Source: Tetracentron sinense
Taxonomy: Eukaryota > Streptophyta > Magnoliopsida > Trochodendrales > Trochodendraceae
Assembly: GCA_015143295.1 (NCBI GenBank)
Contig: CM026557.1
Coordinates: 31,567,965 to 31,631,964 of the forward strand
Reading direction: 5' to 3'
Length of the DNA: 64,000 nt
Every line of letters starts with the position of its first letter. Within the stretch, counting starts at the first letter, position 1. Shown here piece by piece: positions 23,517 through 35,645 of this stretch. The translations under genes were made by a program, and so were the position numbers. The notes beneath the pieces were generated by a model, which did no database searches, had not been told where the DNA came from, and worked only from the letters and a program-made list of their open reading frames with translations.

Positions 23517-24597
23517 TGTAGAACACCAAATCTTTATGGCATGTATTAAAGCTTTAAGAATATATTTTTTTGGTATATGGGTGCTTGGGATGAAGGAGTA
23601 GAGTATAAAATACTCTAAGTGTCAAGAATGGGAATCTCTTAACATCACCCTCAACTTTAAGTAGCTCTAGTTCTCTCACCGCAGATCAGAATCGAGTGAT
23701 TCTTGAATTTTTGGAAATATATTAAAACTCTCTTCGAGGTTCATGTTTATCATTTTTCCATATTCTTAGTCTAAGATATGGTAAACGTCCGATTTCCAAA
23801 GTCGGATATGCTGAAAATATGAGTTGCTGAAATCTATTTCCGGACCAGTCATCTTTAGAGCCATTTTAGGTAATTAAAAAATTGGAATTAGGACTTATCT
23901 ATTAGATAAAAAAATTGTTCTCCTTTGAATGAAGAGTCTAACACAAGTTGAATCATCAAAATCCGATAAGGGAGTCAAAAGTTATTACTGGAATACCAAA
24001 GCGTGAAAATCTGGAAACTTTCTGTCAAAGTTACGAACGATCATAAATACCCTACGAACGATCGTAGGAAACCTATGAACAATCGTAGAAGAGCTACGAA
24101 CGATTGTAGATAAGCTACGACGGATTGTAAGTGACGAATCAAGTTTCCTAAGTGCATGATTTTTAGGGTTTTTAACCCTTGGCCTATAAATAGGAGATCT
24201 TTGGGGGGGGGGGGGGGTTTGGTTTAACCTAAACCTAAAGAGAGACCTTGGGAGAGAAAAGGAAGAAGAGTGAAGATTTTCAAAGAGGGTTTTGGATTGA
24301 AGAAGTAGAGCTCCAATCAAGCTCCCACAAACTTGGATTTCCACTAAAGGGTTCTCCTTCAACCTAGGATTTGATCAAGAGGTAAGTACCTACTACTATC
24401 TAGATTTGCTAAGATACAAAGATGGAGTGAGATTTAATGTATGGGTAGAATGAAAATAGCAAGAACATCCTATTATCTAACTAGGTTATGATGCAAATAG
24501 TCAATGTAGGATTTTGGGTAAACTACACTATGATTAAATGAGTAAATAAGGGTTTAAGATTTGGGGTTTTTTTTAATACAATGAATTGTCAAGGATG
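23517..24597 (+). repeat. 3' LTR of element B, first part
   Basis: Starts TGTAGAACACC and parallels the 5' LTR up to CAAGGATG, where the LINE/F block begins. Includes a palindrome array at 24030-24131 (fewer copies than the 5' LTR), TATAAATA at 24185-24192 and the AAGAG/GTAAGTAC donor-like site near 24382. A 16-base G run at about 24200 is absent from the other LTR. Confidence 0.92.
24030..24131 (+). repeat. Palindrome array in B 3' LTR
   Basis: CTACGAACGATCGTAGG and relatives, about five copies, against about nine in the 5' LTR. Confidence 0.82.
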
Positions 24598-24709
24598 CGG
24601 AAATAAACTTGGTTAGGATTACTTACTTATTAGCTCTGGAGGCGCACGTTAGCATTACTTAGAATTTTGGTGTAAGTTAGCATCTTCTTCTCGTTTGGAT
24701 TAGGGTTTC

Positions 24710-26364
24710 ATGGAGATCCCTTCAGCAACCACCACCTTAGGAGGTGGTTCCTCCTCTAGGCCGCCAGATTTTAAATGCTATGGATACAAAAAAACTAGCA
24801 ATATTTCAAGGTGAACCAGCTTTATATTTCTTTGTAGAAGAGCTTGAACATTCGGCGATTCCTCTTATGTTTGCTCTAGTTGCTAAATGCGCTTATGGTA
24901 GGCCAAAGCTTGACGTTCTAAATTTTTTTTACAAGAGCAATTCCATGTCAGTCAGAATTTTACAGTGGGCATAATGGATTCAAGACATCTTCTTATATGC
25001 TTTCAAGAAGAAGATGACTACCTCACGGTTTGGATGAAAGATTATTGCTTTGATGGTAAACTAGTTCAATTCATTAAATGGTTGCCTCAGTTTAGATCTG
25101 GAATAGAGCCTTCTGTTGTGCCGATTTGGATCAATCTTCCAGGATTACCATTAAACTTCTTTAACCCTAAAGATCTTTCCTTAATAGGGAACGAGTTAGG
25201 GAGAGTTTTACTCATAGACAGACCCACGAGGAATTTATCCAGACCTAGTTTGGCTAGAATTTGTGTGGAGATCGATGCTAGTAAGGAAAAAATCAATTGT
25301 TTCTGGTTAGGAATGGGTTCAGCAAGCAGATGGCAGAGGGTTGTGTATGAAAAGGACGTTTTCTTTTGTTTTAGGTGCCACAAGCTTGGTCATGATGAGG
25401 ATCACTGCAAGGTTCTAAACAAGAAGCCGTTTCTGAAGGGGGAAGCATCTAAACATCTCAAACTAGTTTTGGAGTCTAAGAACATGGAACCTAACAACAA
25501 TAATCAAGGTTTGAAAGACTCGGTTCCAACTCACATCTAGGTTGCAAAAGCTTTCAGGAAAAGTACAGATGCCGATCTGAATAAAGAGAATAGATTTCTG
25601 AACCAAACCAGTGAGGTTTTGAAGGAGACGCATCAAACCTTTGCTGTAGAGGAGCGTCGAGCAGAAGAGCTTATCATGGAAGTCATTGACAATATAGAAC
25701 TTGAGAGTTCTGGTCGAGTAGATGGGTTTGTCCATCCATGAGTGAATAAATCGGTGGTTCAGGCAAAAGAGAAGAACGTAACATGTATAGAAGTATTAAC
25801 GATTCTATGGAGAAAGAAGGTGAGGCTCGGTTACTTGATTCAAGACTTCTCGTTATAGAAAATAACCAGATTGAGAAATCCTCTTCGCCTGCAGAATTTA
25901 GTATGGTTTCTAATCCAGTTGGTGGAGTGGATTGTGGAGATAAAAATTCAGATTCTCAGTTAAGGTTACATCCAGATCTTCAGCATGGCTACTCTCCTCA
26001 TTCTCCAGACGCTGAAATTATTAAAACCTTACCGAGCCGTTTTGATTTGGAAGACTTTCAAGTACCTCCTATATCAAATCTGAGCGTTCTTCTTCAGCGT
26101 GCTCAGGTTAGTATTCCTAAGACTAAAAAATTATCTTCTGACATGTTACGGTCATCCTCGGCTTCTTCTGAATTTCATAATGAGAATTATGATTCTATTA
26201 TTGTCCCAAAAGAAACTTTTATTGTAGAATCAAAAGCCTTCATTGAGGATTTATCTAAGTTATTTTTTATCAGTAATCAAGAAGGGGATGGGGAAAAAGT
26301 GAAAAAACAAAAAAAAGAGTTTCCCCCTTCAGCTATCATCACTCGATCTAGAGCGGTGGCTTAA
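24710..26364 (+). pseudogene. LINE ORF1: DUF4283 and CCHC zinc-knuckle protein
   Basis: RNA-binding ORF1 protein of plant L1 elements. Starts at the ATG of MEIPSATTTLGGGSS, after about 110 bases of leader. DUF4283-like text follows: FQGEPALYFFVEELEHSAIP and IPLMFALVAKCAYGRPKLDV, then IWINLPGLPLNFFNPKDL and ARICVEIDASKEKI. A knuckle CFRCHKLGHDEDHC lies near 25365-25410. A C-terminal low-complexity part ends ITRSRAVA at 26364. The frame moves between all three plus frames: an early shift near 24740-24800, another near 24965, and a TAG at 25538 followed by another shift before 25783. Non-functional. Confidence 0.88.
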
Positions 26365-26395
26365 GCTAATTTTGAAGAAAACCCCCTAGTTTCCC

Positions 26396-29300
26396 ATGTA
26401 TAGCTTTCTATCTTGGAATATTAGGGGGGTGGGAAATTTAGCTTCAAAAGCCCCGGTTGAAAAAATTGGTGGAATTACATGATATTGCTATGATTGCGAT
26501 TATGGAGCCTATGTAACCTTATGATAAGATTCAGTCTCTTAGAAAAATGTTGGGTATGTCTGATTCTATTTTCCATCCAAAGATATGGCTTTTTTGGAAA
26601 AGTTCTTTGTCTATTTCTCTGATAGCGTCTCTGGACCAAGCTATTATTGTTGATGTCAGGGTTACAGGTTTGGATATTGTCAGGTGTGTTTTTGTTTATG
26701 CGAAATGATGAAGGGAGGAAAGAAAATTATTATGGAATGATCTTGCTCTTGTTCTATCTTCTTATGATGCTCCTCTTATGATAGCTGGGGACTTTAATGC
26801 TATTACTTCGTCCGATGAGAAGTTAAGGGGCCGAGATATCAATATGTGTTCGCTGGAAGATTTTATTGTGTTCAAAAATGATTTGGGGCATATTGATGGG
26901 GGCTTCTCTGGAAATAAATTTATTTGGTGCAACAATCAAAAAAGGACGAACATAATCTATGCCAGGCTTGATCGGATCCTTTTTAATGCTGCCTGGAATC
27001 AAAATTTTCCAAATTCTCAGGTTTCTCATTTATCAAGACTTAATTCGGATCATGCTCCATTGATTTTAAATTTTAAAGTAGCTGCTGCTCGGAACCCTAC
27101 TTTTTTTCGTTTTCAGAAAATGTGGGTAACTCATCCTGATATTCAGAGGTAAGTTAAACATTCTTGGATTCTGCCTGTTGATGCTCCTCCTCTTTTAGCT
27201 TTCTTTGTTAAACTTAAAAGATTAAAGATTTCTTTTAAGACTTGGAATAAGGAGGTGTTTGGGAAAATTTTTACTAAGATGAAGGATTTGGAAGATAAAA
27301 TTTGTTGTGTGGAAACAAAGATTCAGGAGAAATGGGATAGCAGATAGGAGGAGACTCTTACTTTCCTTAAGGATGAGCTGCAAAAAGTCATTCTTCAAGA
27401 AGAAATTTTTTGGCAAAAAAAATCCAGAATAAAGTGGCTCAAGGAGGGTGATAATAACACTAAATTCTTCCATACTGTTGTTAATCAAAGAACAAAGAGT
27501 AATGGTATTCACAAAATCAAGAATGATCAGGGTGAGTGGTTGGAGTCCTCTGATGATATTGCTATGGAAGATGTTTCTTATTACCAAAATATTCTTACTT
27601 CTTCTAGGAGCTCTATTGATGCTCATGCTATTGATCTTATACCTTCGCTGGTTTCTTCAGAGGAGAATATCTCTCTAGTGGCTTCTCCCTCTATGGATGA
27701 AGTCAAGTAGGTTGTTTTCAGTATGGATGCTGACAGTGCTCCGGGCCCAGATGGATTTAATGGTGTGTTCTACCATACTTGCTGGGATATTATCAAGGAA
27801 GACTTATATAAGGCTATTACTATATTCTTTATGGAGCATCATATGCCTAGATCAGTTAATGCCACAGCGATAGCTTTAATAGCTAAGTGTGAAGACCCCT
27901 CATCTTTTGTTGACTTTTGTCCTATCAGTCTTTGCAACTTTCTGTATAAGATTTTTTCAAAGGTGCTTCCTGACAGACTTGGGAAAATTCTCCCCAAAAT
28001 TATCTTGGAGGAACAGAGTGCTTTTGTTAAAAGCCGGAACATTACTGAGAATATCACGATTGCCCAAGAAATGGTAACTGATATTGATAGGAAAGCATTT
28101 GGAGGCAATTTAATTATTAAGCTTGACATGGAAAAGGCTTATGATCGAATGGAGTGGCCTGTTATTTTTTTTGTTTTGAAGAAATTTGGGTTTTGTGAGG
28201 AGTTTTTAAGCCTCATTCAAGGATGTATTCAGAATCCAAGTTTTTCTATTATAATAAATGGGTCTTTGCATGGTTTTTTTCAGAGTTCTAGAGGATTAAG
28301 GCAAGGTGATCCCCTTTCTCCTGCTCTTTTCATTATAGCTGAAGAAGTTCTTAGCTGAGGATTAAAAAAGGTTCTGGCGTCTCATCCTACTGCATATAAT
28401 GTGGGATGAAATTGTTTTCCAGTTACTCACCTTCTTTTTGCTAATGACACACTAATTTTTTCAATTGAAATTCCAAAACTTTAAAGAATGTTTTTGATTT
28501 CTTAAAGATTTATGAAGAATTTTCTGGTCAAAAGATAAACAGAAGAAAAAGTTCTTTGTATGGCTCCGACAAACTTCTAAGATCTAGAAAAAGGATTATC
28601 TCAAATACCACAGGGTTTAAATTTTAAAATTTTCTGCTTATGTATCTTGGGATTCCTTTGATTAAAGGTCAACAAAAAAAGTCTTATTTTTTGCCCATGC
28701 TGGAGAAAATTCAGAGACGTATCTCTGGTTGGATAGGTAAGCTTCTTTCTACAGGAGGGAGATTGATTTTAATTAAGGATGTTCTCTCTTCTATTCCTGC
28801 TTACACTTTAGTTGGAGTTCATATTCCTGTTGGTATTGGTATCGCTATTGATAAAGCTATGGCATATTTTTTCTGGAATGACTCAGATACATCCAAAAGA
28901 TGCCACTGGGTGAGTTGGAAGAAATGCTCTATGCTCTGTTCAGAGGGAGGGTTAAGCATTCATAAAATGGCTGATGTAAATACTGCTTTTCGAGTTAAAT
29001 AGGCTTGGAAAATTTATTCATCGGATAGTCTCTGGTCTCGGTTTTTTAAAGCTAAATAAAGAGTGGATCATGTGTGGAATGCCTTTCCTAGTAGGGGGTC
29101 ATCTAAATTTTGGGCAGCTATCTGTGGGGTATTTCAGTTTATGCTTACTAATTCTATTGTTCTTATTGGTTGTGGTTCAAAGATCAATTTCTGGTTTGAT
29201 AGGTGGTATGGAGATCAAGCTCTCATTTCCTTGGCTTTAGTTCTCCCTTCGGCTAGCCCTAACATTAGCTCTATGCTCAACTCTAATGGTGATTGGGATT

Positions 29301-30380
29301 TTTCCCAGGTGAGTCAATTTCTATCTCCTAACATTATCGAGAATATTAGAGATAGTGGTTATGCTACTTCTGAGGATGTAGATGTTTTTATTTGGATAGC
29401 TTCTACTTCTGGAATTTTCTCAGTACATTCGGCTTGGAATTGTCTAAGGAGTAAAAATCATAATCAGGTATGGGCTTCTATTGTTTGGAATCATATTATT
29501 CTGACTAAAATTCATATTTTTTGTTGGAAAATATTTCATAATGCTGTTCCAACAGATGTAGCGATTTAAAGACTGGGTATCCCTATGGTTAGTAAGTGTA
29601 GTTGCTGGAATGGAAGACATCTCTCACCTGCTTCTTTGTAGTGATATTGCGATTCAGTTATAGTGGTTTTTCTCGGCTTGCTGTTTTATTCCATTTTATT
29701 CCCAAGATAATATTAATTGCAGAATTATTCGATGGTTCTGCGTGGCTTCTCACAGACAGAATGATTTACTTTACCCTGTTCCGGCTCTGATTGTTTGGGA
29801 AATTTGGATTCGGAGGTGTAAAAGAAAATATAATTCCAGAAGTCGTCAAATTAATTGTTTAAAGGACACCATCAACAGGAGGATTGTGAACATTGCATCT
29901 TTGTATCCTCAGAAAAAGTTGGATTTGTCTATTTGTGGTATTAGACTCCCTACTCCCTACTCCCGCTCCTATTCTCCCTATTTTCGTCAAGTGGATTTTT
30001 CCTCCTAGGGGTAGATTGAAATTAAATGTTGATGGGGCTTCCAGGGGGAACCCTGGAATGGCTAGTGGAGGAGGAATTATTAGAGACCATAATGGTGACT
30101 TCATTGCTTGTTTTTATTCTTATTATGGTATATATTGAGAGCAATAACACCACAGAAGCTCAGGCTCTTTTGCACGGGGTGTCCCGAAATAGAAGGGTAA
30201 TGAAAGAAAGGCTATTAGGCTCAAAGGGCTTACTAGCGGTCTTCATTGATGTGAATTTAATGGGTTATAACGAGGAGGAATGATGTACCAAACATTGCCT
30301 TCTTTCATTTCCCGAACAGACTAAGAGTACAAGCAGTTTCTTGGCAAGATCTTGAGCATGGTGCTTATCTGTTCTGATCT
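26396..30380 (+). pseudogene. LINE ORF2: endonuclease, reverse transcriptase, RNase H
   Basis: Starts at the ATG of MYSFLSWNIRG, the usual start of plant L1 ORF2, 32 bases after ORF1 ends. APE endonuclease: SWNIRG, then MIAGDFNAI at about 26780 and SDHAPL at about 27045. RT: SAPGPDGFNG near 27735, AYDRMEW near 28140, RGLRQGDPLSPALF near 28290 and the catalytic box as FAND instead of FADD at 28437-28448, which would remove an active-site aspartate. YLGIPL and GGRLILIKDVLSSIP follow at 28640-28800. The zf-RVT-like part has HIFCWKIFHNAVPT near 29515. Archaeal-type RNase H: KLNVDGASRGNPGMASGGG near 30020. At least six frame changes plus stops, one only 29 codons in. The region after 30290 is uncertain. 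Confidence 0.88.
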
Positions 30381-30806
30381 ATGCTGACAGGCTCTAGGAG
30401 GTCTTCATCCTCCATGCGGCTGAGTTGAAGAGTATTCAGAGAATCTTTGACCAACCGATGGACCTTCAAAAATAGACATATTTTGCCCCTGGTATTGAAT
30501 GAGCTAATGATTCTTATGTGAAGATGGGATCATCTTCCTCTAATGCTCTGACTTGTAGCCCTGACTGATATGGTTACTCAACTACTTGAGAAACATTGGA
30601 ATCTGTTCTGCTTCTTCTGACTTTGTTCATACAAGTATCTACCTTTTACCGAGGTTTGATAGCCTGACCTCTCATACTATATAGTATTACTTCAGTGCAT
30701 GAATGATCAAGCTTTAAATGGTGGCATTGCCCATGTCTTAGACTATAAGATGTCTATCCCAATGATGCCCCAATCTGCTTAGTAAATGCCCTGCTTGTAT
30801 TGAAGG
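30380..30806 (+). other. Probable LINE 3' region, no gene seen
   Basis: No frame or motif recognised. Likely the 3' untranslated part of the LINE, by position only. Confidence 0.4.
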
Positions 30807-31101
30807 TGTCGCGACCCAAAACCCACCCTAGGAGTTAGAGTGAACTTTGGACTACTAATCATGACTTACATGACTTGCTTGACAAACAAACTTGCAAAAA
30901 CCCACAGAGCACATACAATAGAAGATAGCGGAAACATACTCTAACATGGCACAGCGGAAGACTTAACCAAACCTCTATGTATATATATGTGATCCAAGTT
31001 TATACAAAAATACACAAAAGAAAGTGCAGACAGGCCCGCCAAAATACATGAACACATATCTCTCAACTCACCTACAGCTATTCACTCAGAATCTACCACC
31101 T

Positions 31102-31212
31102 CTAATAATAACCCTCTACCGGAGGTTCCTCTATAGATTCCTCGACATACTCTTCTTCTACCCAAGTGTTCGGAGCACAGATATCAAAAGGAGCAGCCGC
31201 TCCGCTGTCACC
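31102..31212 (-). other. Short acidic frame with TWVEEEY core, LTR A'
   Basis: Thirty-six codons and a stop, same length and phase as in LTR A. Core PFDICAPNTWVEEEYVEE. Within WVEEEY it differs from A at four bases, all silent. Confidence 0.65.
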
Positions 31213-31544
31213 TGCCGATATAAGAAGTACGGCTGAGCATGGAATACTCAGCGTATACCAAATACTAATCAACAGTCATAGCATAACAATCACAATATAT
31301 AAAGCAAAAACAATTCATGTTATAATGCAGGAAACAATTTATATAAAAATCAAGGAAGTAAAAACAGTTTATATTCATGCTAGCATCACATAAAAGCAGA
31401 TAAATCTCTTGAAATCATCGTGCACTTGACTTGACTTAAAATACTCGTTGCGTGCTTGAAAACTTGTCATGTTTGTCTTACTTGGTCTTGTCGAGCGTGC
31501 CATGTCATGCGTGTCATGCTTGTCATGCTTGTGTGCTTGGACTT

Positions 31545-31682
31545 GTGAGACGCACTTGTGAGATGCACTTGAGAGGGAAGGGAGACCCTTCTTTATGATA
31601 TGCACTTGAGAGGGAAGGGAGACCATTCTTTCATGATATGCACTTGATAGGGAAGGGAGACCCTTCTTTATGAATGCTTGTC
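31545..31682 (-). repeat. Minisatellite in LTR A'
   Basis: Three to four copies of a 44-bp unit TGCACTTGAGAGGGAAGGGA, then GACCCTTCTTTATGATA. GAAGGG and CCCTTC can pair. Unlike the minisatellite of the related LTR A. Confidence 0.85.
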
Positions 31683-32565
31683 TTGTTCTTGTCAAAAGAG
31701 AGGTAAAACCTATCGTAGGATATGTCCCACCTCTAATTCTCATTCTTGAAAAATCTCGGTGAATCATGTCATGCATGCCGTGCTCGTGGAATCGTGTGCA
31801 TACTTGCATTTGAATTTAAATATGACAATTGGGTAATTCACAATACATATAACATCAATAATTTGAACAAGTCAATATTCAGCAATTTAGGGAAAATAAG
31901 AAAGCACACTATCATAGGCCCTAGCAAGTTCCATAATTAATTAAGCATGCATTTCTTAATTTATAACTCATTTTATTCACCTTGGCATTTCATCAAACAT
32001 GGGGTGTGTTTATTATTTATTAAACCTACATCATGCTTTTCTAGGTGGGTTGATGCCCACATCACATATGTATGTTTATTATGGATACAATGCCCTCCCC
32101 ATTTCATTCATCACAACCATACACACGGCATCCAATCGCCCATTCACATCCAACAACCATTCATTCATCCAATTTGGTTCATACATTAGGGAAACTATAA
32201 AGAAGAAGAAAAGAAAAGAGGTATGAACTAGGAGGGTAGCAAAAGGTACCGACCTTGACAAATGAGGGAAGAAACCCCTTGCAAAAACATGTGTGAGTCG
32301 CTGCCCTAGCTTGGGGAAAGTGCTCCTGACGAGCTTGAGCCGAGAACTTGAAGAAGAACGAGCTTGTGATGATCTAGGGTTCTTAAAACCCTTTGATTTC
32401 TCCTCAAAAGCAAACCCTAGGTTAGAATCTCTTTTCTCTTCTCTCCTTATCTCTCAAATACTCTAAGTGTAGTGAATAGAGCCCTAAAGGCTCGGGCAAG
32501 CCTTAATAGGAAAGGGTTTAACGCCCAAAAGACAAAAAAGCCCTTACTGAAATTCTGCAAAACGC

Positions 32566-32750
32566 GATATACCGATCGATCGGTTGCCTACCGAGCGATC
32601 AGTGTTCTTGACCAAGCTCTCGGTCAAAAACATGCTCTTTGGAAAATTTTCTCATACAAAAAAGTTAACCAGTCGATAGCTACCGATCGATCGCTACAAT
32701 GGACCGAGCAATCGGTTGTGAACCGATTGATCCCTAGCGATTGGTGCTCT
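32566..32750 (-). repeat. Palindrome array in LTR A'
   Basis: ACCGATCGATCGGT, ACCGAGCGATCAGT, ACCGATCGATCG and ACCGAGCAATCGGT within 185 bases, as in LTR A. Confidence 0.85.
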
Positions 32751-32967
32751 GCAGATTTTTGACCCATTGCACCGTTTCGACCATAACTTTTGACTCGTCC
32801 ATCAGATTTTGACAATTTAACTTGCGTTGGGTTCGTACTTCAAAAATGAAAATTTCTGATGTTTTAGAATTTTCAATTTCTCCCTTATTTATTAATTGTA
32901 CTACGTTAAAGGAAAATTAGCTACGAAAGTGCTATGCATTAAGCACAAAAAAGTCTGGGGTTCTACA

Positions 32968-33480
32968 GATGGTTGGAGGTTTGAAATTAGTAGAGCGAAT
33001 TGAGTGCTTCAGGGGGTTATGCAAGCATTTTGTAGGTGGTGCCCTTGCGGCCTAAGCACTTGGCTTAGCAAGATGCTAATCTTTTCATGCTTAGGGTCAT
33101 TATTGAGCTTTCTCTTACTTGGCTTTGGCTTAGTGGGGTCAAGGATCTCTTTTGGAGGTTTGTTTTTCTTGCTCATTGACATATGCTGCCCCTGGGTACT
33201 ATGAAATTAAAGTGGATGACTTGGTGAATGTTCGAGCAATCCCTCATTAGACAAACAAACTTAGTTAACACGAAAAATATTTTGAGTGGTTCTAGATCAC
33301 TAGTTCTTCGGAGAAGATACAGGTCATACCATCATGAAATTTTTTGGCATTTTGTAAAAAGGGTTGAGTCATGCTTAGAAAAAAAGTACCATTTTATAGA
33401 AAAGGACTGTACAAGACTTTACTCAAAAAAGAATTTTTACAGACTTCCTTGACCACTGGGGCCAACAACAAAAAAAAAAG
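32968..33480 (+). other. Possible LINE 3' end with A-run
   Basis: Non-coding stretch right of solo LTR A'. Ends CAACAACAAAAAAAAAAG at 33462-33480. If A' jumped into the LINE 3' region, this is the LINE tail. No matching LINE target duplication was found. Confidence 0.4.
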
Positions 33481-33598
33481 ATGAAATTTGAACAGACGAA
33501 GTTTGAAACATGGTCTGATCAATCTCACAGTAGCAAGCTTGCTGGTGATGCTGCAATCATCTCTTCTGTCTTGGAAGCTTAGATGGTACGGGAGCGGT

Positions 33599-34138
33599 TC
33601 ATTGGTTAGGATGGATGGGTCTGTTTTGGTGAAAAGGGTACCCAATTCCAAGGATGATTTCTGGTCCGATTATAATGTCACCTTGGTCGATTAAATCTTG
33701 GACTACATGCTTCAAAAGCATACATCGGTCAGTGTCATGCCCAATAGCTTGATGGAATGAACAATACTGGTTCATGCGAAAACCGGATGATGGACGGGTT
33801 GGTGGTGGTGTAGGATCTCGAGGCTGGACCAGGTTTGTTTGTATGAGCAAGGGCAAAAGTTGGTTGAGCTTACACGGTAGTGGGGTAAAGTTTCTAGGTA
33901 ACGTCCGCACTTGTTGTGGTATGAGAACCTGGTTATGGTTGACTTGTTTGACGATCTGTGGGTGGTTTTGGTCTTGCCCCTGTACTTCTTGGAATCCATT
34001 CAGAATATAGGCGACGTCACTTAGAAGGGCCCTGAGCTCTTCCCTGCGAAAGGTTTCTATGATTCCCTCATGATCATTTGATGCTTCGTCACGCTCCATT
34101 TCTTCAGATGATTGCCTCTAAATCGGCCACTCGAGGAA
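33599..34138 (-). pseudogene. gag fragment of element F
   Basis: Reads RREELRALLSDVAYILNGFQ, then CSFHQAIGHDTDRCMLLKH followed by VVQDLIDQGDIIIG. The Cys-Phe-His...GHDT...C pattern followed by a QDLID(Q)G segment is characteristic of gag in Tat/Ogre-type Ty3/gypsy elements. A proline-rich part lies between. Fragment only; no pol follows. Confidence 0.8.
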
Positions 34139-34159
34139 GGATAAGAGTTGAGAACGTAG

Positions 34160-34880
34160 CGCGACTTGATGCTAGGCATGAGACTCAGAAGATGAAATGA
34201 TGGTGTAAGTGATGACATGATAACCTGAGGGATGATTCATGGCATGCATGACATAGAAGATGACGAGAGCATGCATAAAATGTGAGATAGTGATATACAG
34301 GATGATGTTGATCATGCACAAGATGTGTTGCAAGACATGTTGATGGACCCTTCATGCAAATTAACAACATTCTGTTTATACAATGATGAAGATTTGGGTA
34401 CTGAATGTCGGGCTTGGGCCGGATCCCATTACTGATCTTTCAATAAAGGGGTAACAAAATCAAGCGATTGCGATATGCCCCTAGGATCTGTGATCTGCTG
34501 ATCTAGGGCATTGATGTGAACATTCAACCTTTTTTTTTTACTAGCATCATTAGTTCATAGCCTAGGGGAATCCCTGCGGCTTGATGAGATTACCCAAATT
34601 TGAATGACCAGTTGCCAATGTGATATTGCATCCAGATGGATCAGACTTAACTAGAACTTATGCATGATGATGTGATCAAGATATACACATGATGAATTGA
34701 ATTTTTGAGCAGAATGAATTTAAATTTAAATTTTGAAAGAAATGACTGAGTTAAACTAAAAAAATAACATGATGAATGATCATGATGCCATAAATTGGAT
34801 TCGAATCTTGATTGAAACAATTGAAATGAAATTTTGAAATAAATTTGAATGAAGATTATAAAATCTAATGGATTGAATGT
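34160..34880 (-). other. Non-coding leader of element F, part without clear repeats
   Basis: ATG/GATGA-rich and AT-rich sequence with no recognisable gene. Confidence 0.55.
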
Positions 34881-34884
34881 GAAT

Positions 34885-35645
34885 TAGTCAAAAAAAAATT
34901 TGACTAAAAAGGTAATACCTGAGTTGATGTAAACTTAGATAAAGAAAGGTGATGAAATGAATTGAAATTGATTGAATATGAATTAACCAAAATGAGTTTT
35001 GATTAACAAAATCCGAGTTAGATGGAAACTCAGATGATGAATAAGGGTAATGGTATGGATCAGATATTAATCAAAATAAATTTTGACTAAAAAACCTGAG
35101 TTAGATGTAACTCAGAAGATGGACGGTGATGATATGGATTAGATATTAATCCAAATAAATTTTGACTAAAAAAACCTGAGTTAGATGTAACCCAGAAGAC
35201 GGATAATGATATGGATTAATCAAAATAAATTTTGACTAAAAAAAACTGAGTTTAGATGTAAGCTCAGAAAAATGGATGATGCTGGGTTAATCAAAATAAA
35301 TTTTGACTAAAAAAAACTGAGTTTAGATGTAAGCTCAGAAAAATGGATGATGTTGGGTTAATCAAAATAAATTTTGACTAAAAAACCGAGTTAGATGTAA
35401 CTCAGAAGATGGATGGTGATATGGATTAATCAAAATAAATTTTGACTAAAAAACCTGAGTTTAGATGTAAACTCAGAAAAATGGATGATGCTGGATTAAT
35501 CAAAATAAATTTTGACTAAAAAACCCGAGTTAGATGTAACTCAGAAGATGGATGGTGACATGGATTAATCAAAATAAATTTTGACTAAAAAAACTTGAGT
35601 TTAGATGTAAACTCAGAAGATGGATGATGCTGATAGGAATTGAGA
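34885..35645 (-). repeat. Tandem repeat of about 70 bp in the F leader
   Basis: About ten copies of a unit with ATCAAAATAAATTTTGACTA, then CTGAGTTAGATGTAACTCAG and GATGGATGATG. The piece CTGAGTTAGATGTAACTCAG is itself an inverted repeat (CTGAGTT/AACTCAG). Copies alternate between GAGTT and GAGTTTA forms with matching changes on the other side (AACTC and AAACTC or AAGCTC). Confidence 0.9.

Larger units (their letters stand above)
24598..30806 (+). mobile_element. L1-type LINE with RNase H tail (degenerate)
   Basis: Two-ORF non-LTR retrotransposon: ORF1 with a DUF4283-like domain and zinc knuckle, then ORF2 with APE endonuclease, reverse transcriptase, a zf-RVT-like region and an RNase H domain. 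It begins right after the B LTR sequence at 24597. No A-tail is seen before solo LTR A' at 30807; an A-run at 33470-33479, beyond A', may be its true 3' end. Many frameshifts and stops show it is long dead. Confidence 0.9.
30807..32967 (-). repeat. Solo LTR A' (2,161 bp, related to LTR A)
   Basis: Plus-strand ends TGTCGCGACCC and GGGGTTCTACA. Terminal parts, the conserved block and the short frame are close to LTR A (2533-4856), but the minisatellite is unrelated. Flanks GAAGG and GATGG agree at four of five bases, fitting a target duplication with one later change. No interior, so a solo LTR. Confidence 0.9.

Noticed and set aside
24199-24216. G16 run in the B 3' LTR
   Set aside because: Homopolymer length is unreliable in sequencing and the other LTR has only GGGG; no biological claim is made.
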